30,900 nt of DNA, taken from NCBI GenBank assembly GCA_964468435.1, contig CAYXVE010000056.1, positions 1-30,900 of the forward strand, written 5' to 3'. Positions 1-7,893 of the stretch are shown here, piece after piece. The notes under the pieces are model-generated. The model made no database searches and was not told where the DNA came from. It saw nothing but the letters and a program-made list of their open reading frames with translations. The stretch comes from JBCCTX01 sp964468435 (GTDB taxonomy: Bacteria; Bacteroidota; Bacteroidia; J057). A program made the translations under genes and the position numbers. Numbering within the stretch: the first letter of the stretch is position 1; every line of letters begins with the position of its first letter.

Positions 1-178
1 TTGTTATCGATCTCCAATCGCCCATCCTGGGTATAAGCGCTCAGTTTATCTTTGCACTTCAGATAGTAGCCCAGGGCTTTGCCGATGAGCGACTTAGGCA
101 GCACGTTGGGATACTCCTGCTGAGCCCATTGAGCCAGCTGCTGGAGCAGGGGCAGAGTGGAGTTGCTACCTTTTTTGC
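1..178 (-). mobile_element. IS66-family transposase, C-terminal fragment (cut by window edge)
   Basis: Read on the minus strand, this stretch encodes an uninterrupted peptide containing LPKSLIGKALGYYLKCKD and then DGRLEIDNN. That matches the IS66 transposase (DDE_Tnp_IS66) region just before the last catalytic glutamate, where the family reads roughly LPKS.LGKAL.Y followed by DGR.EIDNN. The 3' part lies beyond position 1. On the 5' side, homology stops at about 178 and the frame meets a stop a few codons further, so the N-terminal two thirds of the protein are not joined here. The piece is therefore a 5'-truncated remnant, or one end of a disrupted element. It lies downstream of the 3' end of tRNA-Leu, a common place for mobile DNA. 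No terminal inverted repeat can be recognised. Confidence 0.75.
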
Positions 179-244
179 AATGATCTCACGTTCAATTAGT
201 ACGCTCATTGATGCTAAAATATCTTCTGGAGAGTTATTTCGAGT

Positions 245-415
245 TTAGTTCACAACTCTTCTTACTCCTTGCAACCAGTCTGGAAATTCATACACATCTT
301 TTTTCGGAAATCCGTGATTTACAGATTCACTTTTCCTTAGCCCAAAGCATAAAAACGCTAAGAAAGTTTGAGTATCGCTCTTGTGAAAGTTCATTTTTTT
401 AATGTAATCTTCCAT
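245..415 (-). CDS. small unrecognised ORF, possibly a gene remnant
   Basis: A 56-codon minus-strand reading frame starts with ATG at 413-415 and stops with TAA at 245-247. The protein begins MEDYIKKMNFHKSDTQ, has a hydrophobic patch around residues 18-25 (FLAFLCFG) and ends WLQGVRRVVN. After the stop the same frame stays open for about 25 more codons (including SPEDILASMSVLIEREI) before running into the IS66 fragment. That looks like a once longer gene with an in-frame stop. No family is recognised. It sits between the IS66 remnant and tRNA-Leu and may be decayed cargo. The remaining bases of 180-483 hold nothing else I can name. Confidence 0.25.
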   Translation of the reverse strand: MEDYIKKMNFHKSDTQTFLAFLCFGLRKSESVNHGFPKKDVYEFPDWLQGVRRVVN

Positions 416-483
416 CCTGATTTAGGTAAATCGGGACACTAATAAGCAAAGAAAACCTTTAAAAGGTACGAGAGGGGAAGGTG

Positions 484-569
484 TACCCAGGACTGGACTC
501 GAACCAGCACGGCCTAAAACGGCCACTAGCCCCTCAAGCTAGCGTGTCTACCAATTCCACCACCTGGGC
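484..569 (-). tRNA. tRNA-Leu (anticodon GAG)
   Basis: The minus strand folds as a class II tRNA. The acceptor stem is GCCCAGG with CCTGGGT (first pair G-U) and the discriminator base is A. The D arm is leucine-like (GGTGGAATTGGTAGACACG). The anticodon stem is CTAGC/GCTAG around the loop TTGAGGG, giving anticodon GAG. A long variable arm (GGCCGTTTTAGGCC) and the T arm GGTTCGAGTCC follow. The 3' CCA is not encoded (the next bases read CAC). GAG decodes CUC and CUU. No clear TAnnTTTG promoter lies immediately upstream, and a terminator separates it from the tRNA-Lys gene upstream on the same strand. Confidence 0.95.
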
Positions 570-650
570 ATGTAGATTAGACTTCAAAAGAGACCATGGA
601 AAATTGAGGGGTAATGATCTCTAAATCAAGAATATCGAAGGAACATATTT

Positions 651-680
651 AAAAAATGCCAGCCTAAGCTGGCATTTTTT
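651..680 (-). terminator. rho-independent terminator after tRNA-Lys
   Basis: A perfect hairpin has the 7-bp stem TGCCAGC/GCTGGCA (657-663 with 668-674), a 4-base loop, and six A's before and six T's after it. It begins two bases past the 3' end of tRNA-Lys on the minus strand, where it would end in a U-run. By symmetry it could also work on the plus strand. Confidence 0.7.
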
Positions 681-681
681 G

Positions 682-754
682 TGATTCGGCAGAGGCTCGA
701 ACTCTGGACCCTCTCATTAAAAGTGAGATGCTCTACCAACTGAGCTACCGAATC
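682..754 (-). tRNA. tRNA-Lys (anticodon TTT)
   Basis: The minus strand gives a standard 73-base cloverleaf. The acceptor stem is GATTCGG/CCGAATC with discriminator A. The D arm is GCTCAGTTGGTAGAGC. The anticodon stem is TCTCA/TGAGA around the loop CTTTTAA, giving anticodon TTT. The T arm is CCAGAGTTCGAGCCTCTG. CCA is not encoded. It is preceded by a strong promoter match at 862-893 and followed by a hairpin terminator, so it looks like a monocistronic tRNA unit. Confidence 0.95.
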
Positions 755-861
755 AACCTATATATTAAGAACTTCAATTTAATGAAGATTGTTAACAAAT
801 TTTGAAAAGAACCAGAGCATATCATCACTATTGTACATGCTCCTTACGCATTTTGCGGAGA

Positions 862-893
862 CAAAGATACAAGCCCCTTGTAGGAATGTCAAA
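862..893 (-). promoter_or_regulatory. Bacteroidota-type promoter for tRNA-Lys
   Basis: On the minus strand, TTTG (890-893) is followed after 20 bases by TATCTTTG (862-869). This fits the -33 TTTG and -7 TAnnTTTG consensus of the Bacteroidota primary sigma factor. Transcription would start near 855, about 100 bases before the mature tRNA. The rest of 755-1053 shows no gene. It must also carry the plus-strand promoter of the penicillin-binding protein, for which no clean consensus is visible. Confidence 0.65.
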
Positions 894-1053
894 TTAATTG
901 AAGAAAAATCCGCTTTGGATCCTACAGCTGAGGATTTCCATGCCAGAACATTGGTTGATTGACAAAAAAGATAGAAATTAGTGTCATATTTTGACGTATC
1001 TTATTACAACATCACATGACGGTACGTCGTTTTTTTGAAATAATATCTTGCTC

Positions 1054-3276
1054 ATGAAGCGTAATGTATCCTATGGTAAAGCCAGGCTGTCCTTTGGAGG
1101 GTTTATTATAGTCATAGCATTGATTGTAGTGGGTTTCATAACTCATGCCTTATTTAATCTTCCACCACTCGATGAAATCGAAAACCCGAAATCTCAATTA
1201 TCAACCCAACTGATATCTGCAGACGGTGTCATTTTGCAGAATTATTTCACCACAGAGGACCGGGTTAATGTACAGCTTAATGAAATATCCCCTTACGTCA
1301 TTGATGGACTCATTGCTACAGAAGATCGCCGGTTTTATCAGCATTCGGGCGTGGATCTCAGCGCTATCGCATCGCTGGCGGTACGATATATACGGGGAAC
1401 TACCAGTGGTGCCAGCACGATAACGATGCAGCTTTCCAGAAACCTGTTTGACGCAGTTGGAAAACAACGGACTGTCATGCGTAAACTGCGGGAAATCATA
1501 GTGGCCATCATTATCGAAAGAAACTTTACCAAGGAGGAGATTCTGGCTGCCTATCTCAATACGGTCAGTATTTTTGGTCAATCTTATGGTGTAGAAATGG
1601 CTGCACAGCATCTGTTTGATAAAAAAGCAGTGGAATTATCCCTGGAAGAGGCAGCAACACTTATTGCTATGCTGAAAGGACAGGGAGTGTATAACCCATA
1701 TAGCGATCCTGATACTGTACAGTTTCGACGGAACGTAGTGATCAACAATATGATCAATGGGGGTTTTCTAAGTACAGATACGCTGAATATTGATAGTATT
1801 AAGCAGATCCACGTCGATGTCTTTCCGAGAAGTGAAAGGCATGTGCGAGGGTTGGCACCCTATTTCCGGGAGCATTTGCGTTTGTATTTAAGAGACTGGT
1901 GCGAAGAGCAAGGGTACAATCTTTATACCGGGGGTCTCAGGATTTATACCACACTGGATTCTCGATTACAGGCTCATGCCGAGGCAGCCGTTAAAGAGCA
2001 TTTGACAGAAATGCAGAAAACCTTCCACAAACATATTAAGGGGCAGGAGGCATACCGCGAAGATACATCCATCTTGACCATGTTTGTCAAACAGTCCCGT
2101 CGATACCAGTCGGCAGTCAAAGCTGGCATGGATGAGTCGGCTATCTATGAAATGTTTCATACTCCGGTAAAGATGCAGGTATTCAGCTGGCAGGGAGATA
2201 TCGATACAGTCATGGCTCCCATTGACTCGATCAAGTATTTTGCCAAAATACTTGAGACGGGGTTGGTCTCGATTGAGCCCACAACAGGACATATTAAGGC
2301 CTGGGTTGGTGGGATAGATTTCAGGTATTTTAAATATGATCATGTCGTAAAGGGGCGAAGACAGGTCGGGTCTACCTTCAAGCCTTTTGTTTATGCTGCT
2401 GCGCTGGATAATGGTCGTAAACCTTGCGACCTCGAACTCAATCAGCCTGTATTTTTCGACATTCCAGGCGATACGGCACGTTGGGCTCCTTCCAATTCCG
2501 ATAAAAATGTGGGAGGTATGATTACCCTTCGTAAGGCATTGGCTACTTCGCAGAATCTGGTCACAGCCCGTCTGATGAAACAACTAAGTCCCAAAATTGT
2601 CGCTCAATATGCCTATAAACTGGGGATTCAATCAACACTAGAAGAAGTTCCTTCCTTGTGTCTGGGAACAACAGACCTCAATGTACTGGAACTCACCAGT
2701 GCTTACGCTACGTTTGTCAATCGTGGTCAATGGATCGAACCCAATTTTATTACACGCATAGAAGATAAAAATGGCAACGTGATCGAACGATTTCCTCCAG
2801 ACTCCCGTCAGGCACTCTCGCCTGAGAAAGCTTACATGATGGTAGAGATGCTACGTGCGACGGTTGATGACCCCGGTGGATCAGCTTCTCGCCTTCGATA
2901 TCGATACGATTTTCGCAATGAGATCGGTGGGAAAACGGGTACTACCCAGGAGCACGCAGATGGCTGGTATATGGGGATCACTCCCAATCTGGTAACGGGA
3001 GTTTGGGTGGGGTGTTCTGATCGTAGAATGCGTTTTGAAAGCATGTATCTGGGACAAGGTGCCTCAACAGCGCTGCCCATATGGGCTATTTATATGAAGC
3101 GCCTTTACAAAGACGAACATCTGCAATTTGAGCAACCAGCATTTCGCCGTCCTGCAGGATATCAACCTTCTATGTTTTACTGTAATACTAAACAGACAGC
3201 AGATTCCGTTCGCATGCGTCTACGTGGTTTGGAGCGAGTAGACAAACCTCAAGTGGATGAATTAGAGGATTTTTGA
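1054..3276 (+). CDS. mrcA: class A penicillin-binding protein (PBP1A-like), bifunctional transglycosylase/transpeptidase
   Basis: This enzyme polymerises lipid II into glycan strands and cross-links the peptides, acting on the periplasmic face of the inner membrane. One N-terminal transmembrane segment covers residues about 15-35. The GT51 glycosyltransferase domain follows, with EDRRFYQHSGVD carrying the catalytic Glu90 and GASTITMQLSRNL. The transpeptidase domain has all three penicillin-binding motifs: S440-TFK, S499-QN and K627-TG (KTGTT). The length of 740 residues is normal for the family. I chose ATG at 1054; TTG at 1048 would add two codons. It is monocistronic between tRNA-Lys and a convergent MORN gene. 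Nothing looks damaged. Assignment to PBP1A rather than PBP1C rests on general resemblance. Confidence 0.95.
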   Translation: MKRNVSYGKARLSFGGFIIVIALIVVGFITHALFNLPPLDEIENPKSQLSTQLISADGVILQNYFTTEDRVNVQLNEISPYVIDGLIATEDRRFYQHSGVDLSAIASLAVRYIRGTTSGASTITMQLSRNLFDAVGKQRTVMRKLREIIVAIIIERNFTKEEILAAYLNTVSIFGQSYGVEMAAQHLFDKKAVELSLEEAATLIAMLKGQGVYNPYSDPDTVQFRRNVVINNMINGGFLSTDTLNIDSIKQIHVDVFPRSERHVRGLAPYFREHLRLYLRDWCEEQGYNLYTGGLRIYTTLDSRLQAHAEAAVKEHLTEMQKTFHKHIKGQEAYREDTSILTMFVKQSRRYQSAVKAGMDESAIYEMFHTPVKMQVFSWQGDIDTVMAPIDSIKYFAKILETGLVSIEPTTGHIKAWVGGIDFRYFKYDHVVKGRRQVGSTFKPFVYAAALDNGRKPCDLELNQPVFFDIPGDTARWAPSNSDKNVGGMITLRKALATSQNLVTARLMKQLSPKIVAQYAYKLGIQSTLEEVPSLCLGTTDLNVLELTSAYATFVNRGQWIEPNFITRIEDKNGNVIERFPPDSRQALSPEKAYMMVEMLRATVDDPGGSASRLRYRYDFRNEIGGKTGTTQEHADGWYMGITPNLVTGVWVGCSDRRMRFESMYLGQGASTALPIWAIYMKRLYKDEHLQFEQPAFRRPAGYQPSMFYCNTKQTADSVRMRLRGLERVDKPQVDELEDF

Positions 3277-3414
3277 TAGATGTTCTTCGAATAGCTTTAC
3301 CATAATGCGATTAAATTTTATCCCCCCAAAGTAGTGGGTATACCTGCTGGTAATGATACTGTTGAGAGATATGCCTGATAAATTGTCTGTTGTAGAATAA
3401 TACACGGGAATCCG

Positions 3415-5139
3415 TTACCGGCTAATCACATACATACCCTGAGTAAACCTTCCCCTTCTGATTTCATGACCCAACGAGTCATATAATACGATTGCCCCGC
3501 TGCGATCCTCTTGAAAAAGACCTTCAAAAGTTTCCCTGAATCGCGAGGTAAAACTTCCTCGTCCATTGAGCTGTCCATTTACCCAGGTACCCACAAATAC
3601 GCCTCCATTGTTCCAGTTAATCGTACCTTCTCCCTCCTGCAGGTCATTTTCCCAATTCCCCCGGAATATTTTACCATGTTGCCAGATCAGATTTCCCTTT
3701 CCCTGTCGCTGCCCATTTACCCAGTTTCCTTCGTATATCAACCCATCAGCAAAATAATAAGTGCCATTTCCCGCTCGTTGGCCATCTTTCCATTGACCCT
3801 CATACTTGCTTCCATCTGCATAGCGCATGGTCCCTGTTCCTTCAAATTGACCTACCACCCATTGTCCTGAATACATACTACTATCCTGTCGGATTAGGGT
3901 TCCCTTGCCGTGTGGCATATCTGCTTCCCAGCTACCTTCGTAATGACTGCCATCAGGATAAGCTTGAATTCCCGACCCAGAGCGAAGATTATTTTTCCAT
4001 TGTCCTTCGTATTTCAGACCCTCTGGTGTTGTCAGTAAACCGATTCCTTCCCTTAATCCTTGTTTCCATTCACCCTTGTACTCTGCGCCGGATTCATACC
4101 TGGCTGTACCCGAGCCGTGGGGTCTTTTCCGCTTTAGTTCGCCTTCATAATCAAAAATATTTCCCAATGAGTCTGTATAGCCCCTGATTACGCCTCGTTT
4201 CATGTCTAGCTGAGCTTGCCGGGCGCTTTCAACCAAAGGTCCTTCTTCAAATCGTTCCACAAATTGTTGATATCCCATGTAAGTAGGACTAGCTTGTAAT
4301 ACTTCCCATGCTTCCTGTTGTTGATAGGACTGATAGAACCTGGGACCATAGATTGCTCCCAGAACCAGAAGTATGGCTCCAGTCAAGGCAACTGAGGCAC
4401 GTGTATAAATGCGTTTTTGTTTGGCTTGGTGAAGTTGTGTCTGGAAGGATTCAAATTCTATTTTGGAGAAAGACTGCTTAGCTTTGCTTTGAATAGCTTT
4501 ACTGAGCTTCCTAAATGATGTTGATTCCGACAACAAAGTGGAAACAGCTTCTGATCTGTCCAGTGCCTGGGATTTGATCTGCTGATTATCAAATACCAAC
4601 ACATCCTTGGGTAAGTGATCACCCAAAATAGCGGATTTATAGCGTTGGTACTGTTTTTCGTACTGCTCTACATCCTCGAGCCAGAGCGTATTCTTCATGT
4701 TATCCAATCGATCCCTAAGCGCTTCGAGGTTAAAGCGGAAAGCTTCCATCTGGCTGATATACATATTCATACGATCCTCAAGTTCCTGTACCATTGAGAT
4801 CGCACGTGCATTTATGTCATAGTCTTCGGCTTCCAGCAGCTTTTGGATGTCTTGTTGAAGTTGTATAAGTTGGGTAAAATGAGTGGGATGAAGTGTGGGA
4901 CGTTTTTGGTTGAGTTGTTGACTTATTTGATCAAAATGTGTTTTGGGTTTGAGGTAATGGATTTCATATATGTTCAGATTTTCCTGATAAAGTTCGATCA
5001 GTTCACGTACGATATCCTTGTTGGTGGCATAGCTAATGAAGGTATTTTGATGTTGTAGTGAACGTATATCTGCCAGTTTGCGATAAAACCTCGCTCTCCA
5101 GGTTAGGTCCCGCAGTTTTTCCACTTCAAATCTGATCAT
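3415..5139 (-). CDS. membrane-anchored MORN-repeat protein with N-terminal helical domain
   Basis: A 574-residue protein of three parts. Residues 1-245 are charged and mostly helical with coiled-coil character and no motif I recognise. Residues 247-264 form one transmembrane segment (ALTGAILLVLGAIYG), preceded by KQKR, which predicts the N-terminus in the cytoplasm. Residues 331-537 are nine consecutive 23-residue MORN repeats (YEGxWxxGxxxGxGxxxxxDGxx), with a degenerate tenth at 538-560. A short region at about 275-310 (YQQFVERFEEGPLVESAR) resembles the YxxFxxxYPxGxxxxxA element seen near some repeat domains. MORN repeats form beta-strand solenoids that bind proteins or lipids; here they would face the periplasm. 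The gene follows the coiled-coil/TPR gene by 75 bp on the same strand, suggesting one transcript. Its function is unknown. Confidence 0.85.
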   Translation of the reverse strand: MIRFEVEKLRDLTWRARFYRKLADIRSLQHQNTFISYATNKDIVRELIELYQENLNIYEIHYLKPKTHFDQISQQLNQKRPTLHPTHFTQLIQLQQDIQKLLEAEDYDINARAISMVQELEDRMNMYISQMEAFRFNLEALRDRLDNMKNTLWLEDVEQYEKQYQRYKSAILGDHLPKDVLVFDNQQIKSQALDRSEAVSTLLSESTSFRKLSKAIQSKAKQSFSKIEFESFQTQLHQAKQKRIYTRASVALTGAILLVLGAIYGPRFYQSYQQQEAWEVLQASPTYMGYQQFVERFEEGPLVESARQAQLDMKRGVIRGYTDSLGNIFDYEGELKRKRPHGSGTARYESGAEYKGEWKQGLREGIGLLTTPEGLKYEGQWKNNLRSGSGIQAYPDGSHYEGSWEADMPHGKGTLIRQDSSMYSGQWVVGQFEGTGTMRYADGSKYEGQWKDGQRAGNGTYYFADGLIYEGNWVNGQRQGKGNLIWQHGKIFRGNWENDLQEGEGTINWNNGGVFVGTWVNGQLNGRGSFTSRFRETFEGLFQEDRSGAIVLYDSLGHEIRRGRFTQGMYVISR

Positions 5140-5214
5140 GGCGCTTCATTTAAGGCTAAATATACGATTTTGTTCGGATCCAGGTCAAGATGGGAAAAGA
5201 TAAGGTGAAAAGCA

Positions 5215-6372
5215 TTACATAGGTTTTGTATCGTCCTGATTTTTGTCGGTTAATGAAATATTTCCTATTCCAAATTCCATCAACTGATCTTCAATTCGCT
5301 TACTTGCGTCTATCCTTAATTTTTCAAAGTACTCCCCCAGTTCCTTTTTCATGGGAAGAAAATCTGCATCAGTATCGGCTTTCAAGGTATATAAAGGATC
5401 AAATTTTTGTACAGCAATATCCAAATAGTGAAGGGCTGGTTCCTTTTTGTTTAAATAGGCATGGTACTTGGCAAGATTGTAATAAGTTTCAGGAATGCGA
5501 TCCTGCGCGTATTTGAGTGATTCCTTAGCATATTCGATGGCTTTTTCTAGATCCTTGCGTACATAAGTGATCCATGAAGTCAGGAAAAACCCCAATGCAG
5601 CGAGTCCTTCGTTGGCCATTCCCTTCGCATAGGTAGCACAAAGCCGGTATTCCTCCTGAGATTTGCTCAAATCGTAAAAGAGTGAAGGTTCCTGATAGAT
5701 ATGACCCAGATACAGGTGGCAAAAGGGGTTGCCGCGGTATACTTCGTTGCTTTGTGCCAGATAATCCAGTGCATCTTGCAAAAACTGCGTCTCATCCGGA
5801 TGGCGGAGATAATTTTCATAAGCCTCTTTCCCATCGCGAAAGCGCTCACGAGCTTCCGTTTTTTTGTTATTTTCCAAAATATTAGCCAGAACCTCAAATC
5901 CGTGACGTATCTCGGTACGTTGCATTTCAAACTGCGTGATGATGTTCATCATCCCCATATCCACCGAGGCTTTCAGCCCAGCAAGGCCCTGAAACAACTT
6001 GTCGTTGCTCTCAATGATGATCATTCCTACCTGATCGATGCGGTTGGCTACTTCACTAAGGTTGCGCTGGGTCTGCTCGAAGCCTGATTCGATAGCTAGC
6101 TCAATAGCTCCCATACCCTGCTCCATAACCTGGGTCTGATCCAGTAGGGCATCATGAATCGCCAACTGGGTCTGATGTACTCGCTCAAAGCCTGATTGTA
6201 AAGAATGATCGATTGCCTGGCCAGCTTTTAAATTAGCCTCAGCAATTGTTCTGGCATGCGCTTCAGAAAGTTTGCGGATACCCGATCCGACTTCATGGAT
6301 AAAACGATGATATTGTCGATGTGTGTAATAATCGATTTCGTTTTTGTTGGCGTATGGGATAAGGAGTTTCAT
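5215..6372 (-). CDS. soluble coiled-coil protein with C-terminal TPR-like helical repeats
   Basis: The 385-residue protein has no signal peptide or membrane segment. Residues about 20-170 are a long amphipathic helix region with a repeating SGFE/GFE pattern (at 60, 96 and 159; SGFERVHQTQ and SGFEQTQRN are 36 residues apart), typical of coiled coils. Residues about 175-330 contain paired helices of tetratricopeptide type (for example YLAQSNEVYRGNPFCHLYLG and YAKESLKYAQDRIPETYYNL). The layout of a coil followed by TPR-like repeats beginning near a TEAR..F..GKEAY segment resembles coil-TPR proteins found in bacterial conflict and stress loci; that is an inference. It lies directly upstream of the MORN gene and probably forms an operon with it. 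No enzyme motif is seen. Confidence 0.8.
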   Translation of the reverse strand: MKLLIPYANKNEIDYYTHRQYHRFIHEVGSGIRKLSEAHARTIAEANLKAGQAIDHSLQSGFERVHQTQLAIHDALLDQTQVMEQGMGAIELAIESGFEQTQRNLSEVANRIDQVGMIIIESNDKLFQGLAGLKASVDMGMMNIITQFEMQRTEIRHGFEVLANILENNKKTEARERFRDGKEAYENYLRHPDETQFLQDALDYLAQSNEVYRGNPFCHLYLGHIYQEPSLFYDLSKSQEEYRLCATYAKGMANEGLAALGFFLTSWITYVRKDLEKAIEYAKESLKYAQDRIPETYYNLAKYHAYLNKKEPALHYLDIAVQKFDPLYTLKADTDADFLPMKKELGEYFEKLRIDASKRIEDQLMEFGIGNISLTDKNQDDTKPM

Positions 6373-6472
6373 AAATTAGCCAGTAATTTTTTAGCCTGTA
6401 GCTAGATACGATAGCTAGAGGCTCGGAACTGATCATAGTTTGAAAATAACATATTTCCAGTTATTTCTTGTA

Positions 6473-7768
6473 CTACAATTTGTTTTCGATATCTACACGC
6501 TCGGGAAATGCGATGCAGCGAGCATAATTCTCCCAGTTCATCTGAGCGGCTGTCGCCGCTACATTACTCCGGTCGATCGGGTGATCGAGGAAGCGGAGCA
6601 TCTGCTCCGCCATAGAGTCTATATCTTCTGGCTCTGCTAGATAGCCATTATGACCGTCTTTGACGGTCTCGGGAAAATGGCCTACCCTGGTGGCCAGTAC
6701 AGGCATATGGAAGTTATATGCCAGCGACTCCACGCCCGATGGCGTGGCAGTGAGATAATAGGTCAGGATGGCATCACTGACCTGAAAATACTTATGTACT
6801 TCTTCATTTGGCACAAAACGGTTGACAACTACCGTGTGTGCCTCAATACCCAGTTCATCTATCAGTGCCAGGGGGTTGTACAGTCGTTCGTCATCGCTTT
6901 TCCTAAGAAAAATAGCCTTTGCTGCACCAAATAAAGTATTCTTGATACGAGTAGCGAGCTTTTTCTGATCCAGCGTATTCCAAAATGATTCTCCCACAAT
7001 CAACAAAGACACATCATTGCGTTGCTTAAGTACCTTGGCAAATGCAGGAATGACATGGTGAAGACCTTTGTATTTGCGTATGAAGCCAAAGAACATAAAA
7101 ACATGTTCTTTCAGCCCCAATTCCTGTTTAAAGCTTTCTGCATCAAAATCTGGGTTGGGAGAAAACAAGTCATAAACAGGGTGATACAACTTAAGAATAG
7201 TACGCTGTTGGCCTTTGGCGCGCCATCCAGTTTCATTAACCTCGAAGTTGAGTTCGGGAAAAGTAGCCTGCAACTCTTCAGCAGTTTTGTGGGCATGGAC
7301 CACATAGGTATCTGCTTCCTCTAGTCCATAACGCGTAAAACGCTTGTCCAACATACTGGCTTCTTTTTGTACCAATACATGTACGTCGAAAATAACCTCA
7401 ATATGGCTTTCTTTTCTGAGTCTCCGAGCAATTTTACCCAGCGGAAGACCTTGTAATGCAATGGCCCATTGAAAGACTACCAGGTCAGGCTTGAGCTCTT
7501 TGATTTTCTGAAAGGTTTGCTTCCAGGTAGCGGGTTTGTTGTAATTGGTCAGGTAGGTAACCTGTATATGAGTGCCTTCAAGAAGGTCCGACTTACTACT
7601 CCTGTCAATAAAGTCGCGGGGGATAATGGCAGGATATTGTTGGGTCCAGGAGATAATATGCACCTCAGTATCGGGTAGGCGGTCTAGCGCTTTGGCAAGG
7701 GAGGTATTATAATTAGCCAGGCCCCCTTTAAATATGGGGCCTGGCCCGAAGCATACAATTCGTTTCAT
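6473..7768 (-). CDS. glycosyltransferase family 4-like protein
   Basis: A 431-residue GT-B fold glycosyltransferase, probably moving a sugar from a nucleotide-sugar donor to a surface glycan or lipid-linked acceptor on the cytoplasmic side. The N-terminal acceptor domain opens with CFGPGPIFKGGLANYNTSLA, the glycine-rich first loop of the family. The second half has MFFGFIRKYKGLHHVIPAFA (start of the donor domain) and TPSGVESLAYNFHMPVLATR followed by VGHFPETVKDGHNGYL. The last corresponds to the conserved region where a glutamate holds the nucleotide-sugar. Substrate cannot be read from sequence. Ends 100 bp before the coiled-coil gene on the same strand and starts 113 bp after the peroxiredoxin gene. 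Confidence 0.85.
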   Translation of the reverse strand: MKRIVCFGPGPIFKGGLANYNTSLAKALDRLPDTEVHIISWTQQYPAIIPRDFIDRSSKSDLLEGTHIQVTYLTNYNKPATWKQTFQKIKELKPDLVVFQWAIALQGLPLGKIARRLRKESHIEVIFDVHVLVQKEASMLDKRFTRYGLEEADTYVVHAHKTAEELQATFPELNFEVNETGWRAKGQQRTILKLYHPVYDLFSPNPDFDAESFKQELGLKEHVFMFFGFIRKYKGLHHVIPAFAKVLKQRNDVSLLIVGESFWNTLDQKKLATRIKNTLFGAAKAIFLRKSDDERLYNPLALIDELGIEAHTVVVNRFVPNEEVHKYFQVSDAILTYYLTATPSGVESLAYNFHMPVLATRVGHFPETVKDGHNGYLAEPEDIDSMAEQMLRFLDHPIDRSNVAATAAQMNWENYARCIAFPERVDIENKL

Positions 7769-7864
7769 GATATGATTTAAGTAAGAAGCATCCTTCTGGC
7801 ATCAACGAATTTCAGATATTTACCCAAAAATTAAAAATACGCCTTCCGGATTAGCTTCTTTGCT

Positions 7865-7893
7865 GCCTAACAAGTCAATATTACTTGTTGGGC
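7865..7893 (-). terminator. hairpin at the 3' end of the peroxiredoxin gene
   Basis: The sequence GCC-t-AACAAGT (7865-7875) is matched by ACTTGTT-g-GGC (7883-7893), separated by a 7-base loop. This makes a 10-pair stem with one mismatch. It overlaps the TAA stop codon of the peroxiredoxin gene at 7881-7883. No U-run follows, so it may be a weak terminator or an mRNA 3'-end stabiliser. Confidence 0.4.

Noticed and set aside
208..402. 64-codon plus-strand ORF near the left edge
   Set aside because: Low-complexity peptide rich in Phe, Leu and Ser; the minus-strand frame over the same bases looks more protein-like.
1966..2583. 205-codon minus-strand ORF inside the penicillin-binding protein gene
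   Set aside because: It is antisense to the conserved transpeptidase domain, has no recognisable motif, and is explained by codon bias of the real gene.
6395..6425. TAGCTA...TAGCTA inverted repeat between the glycosyltransferase and coiled-coil genes
   Set aside because: Each arm is itself a 6-bp palindrome, so the pairing is expected by chance. There is no T-run.
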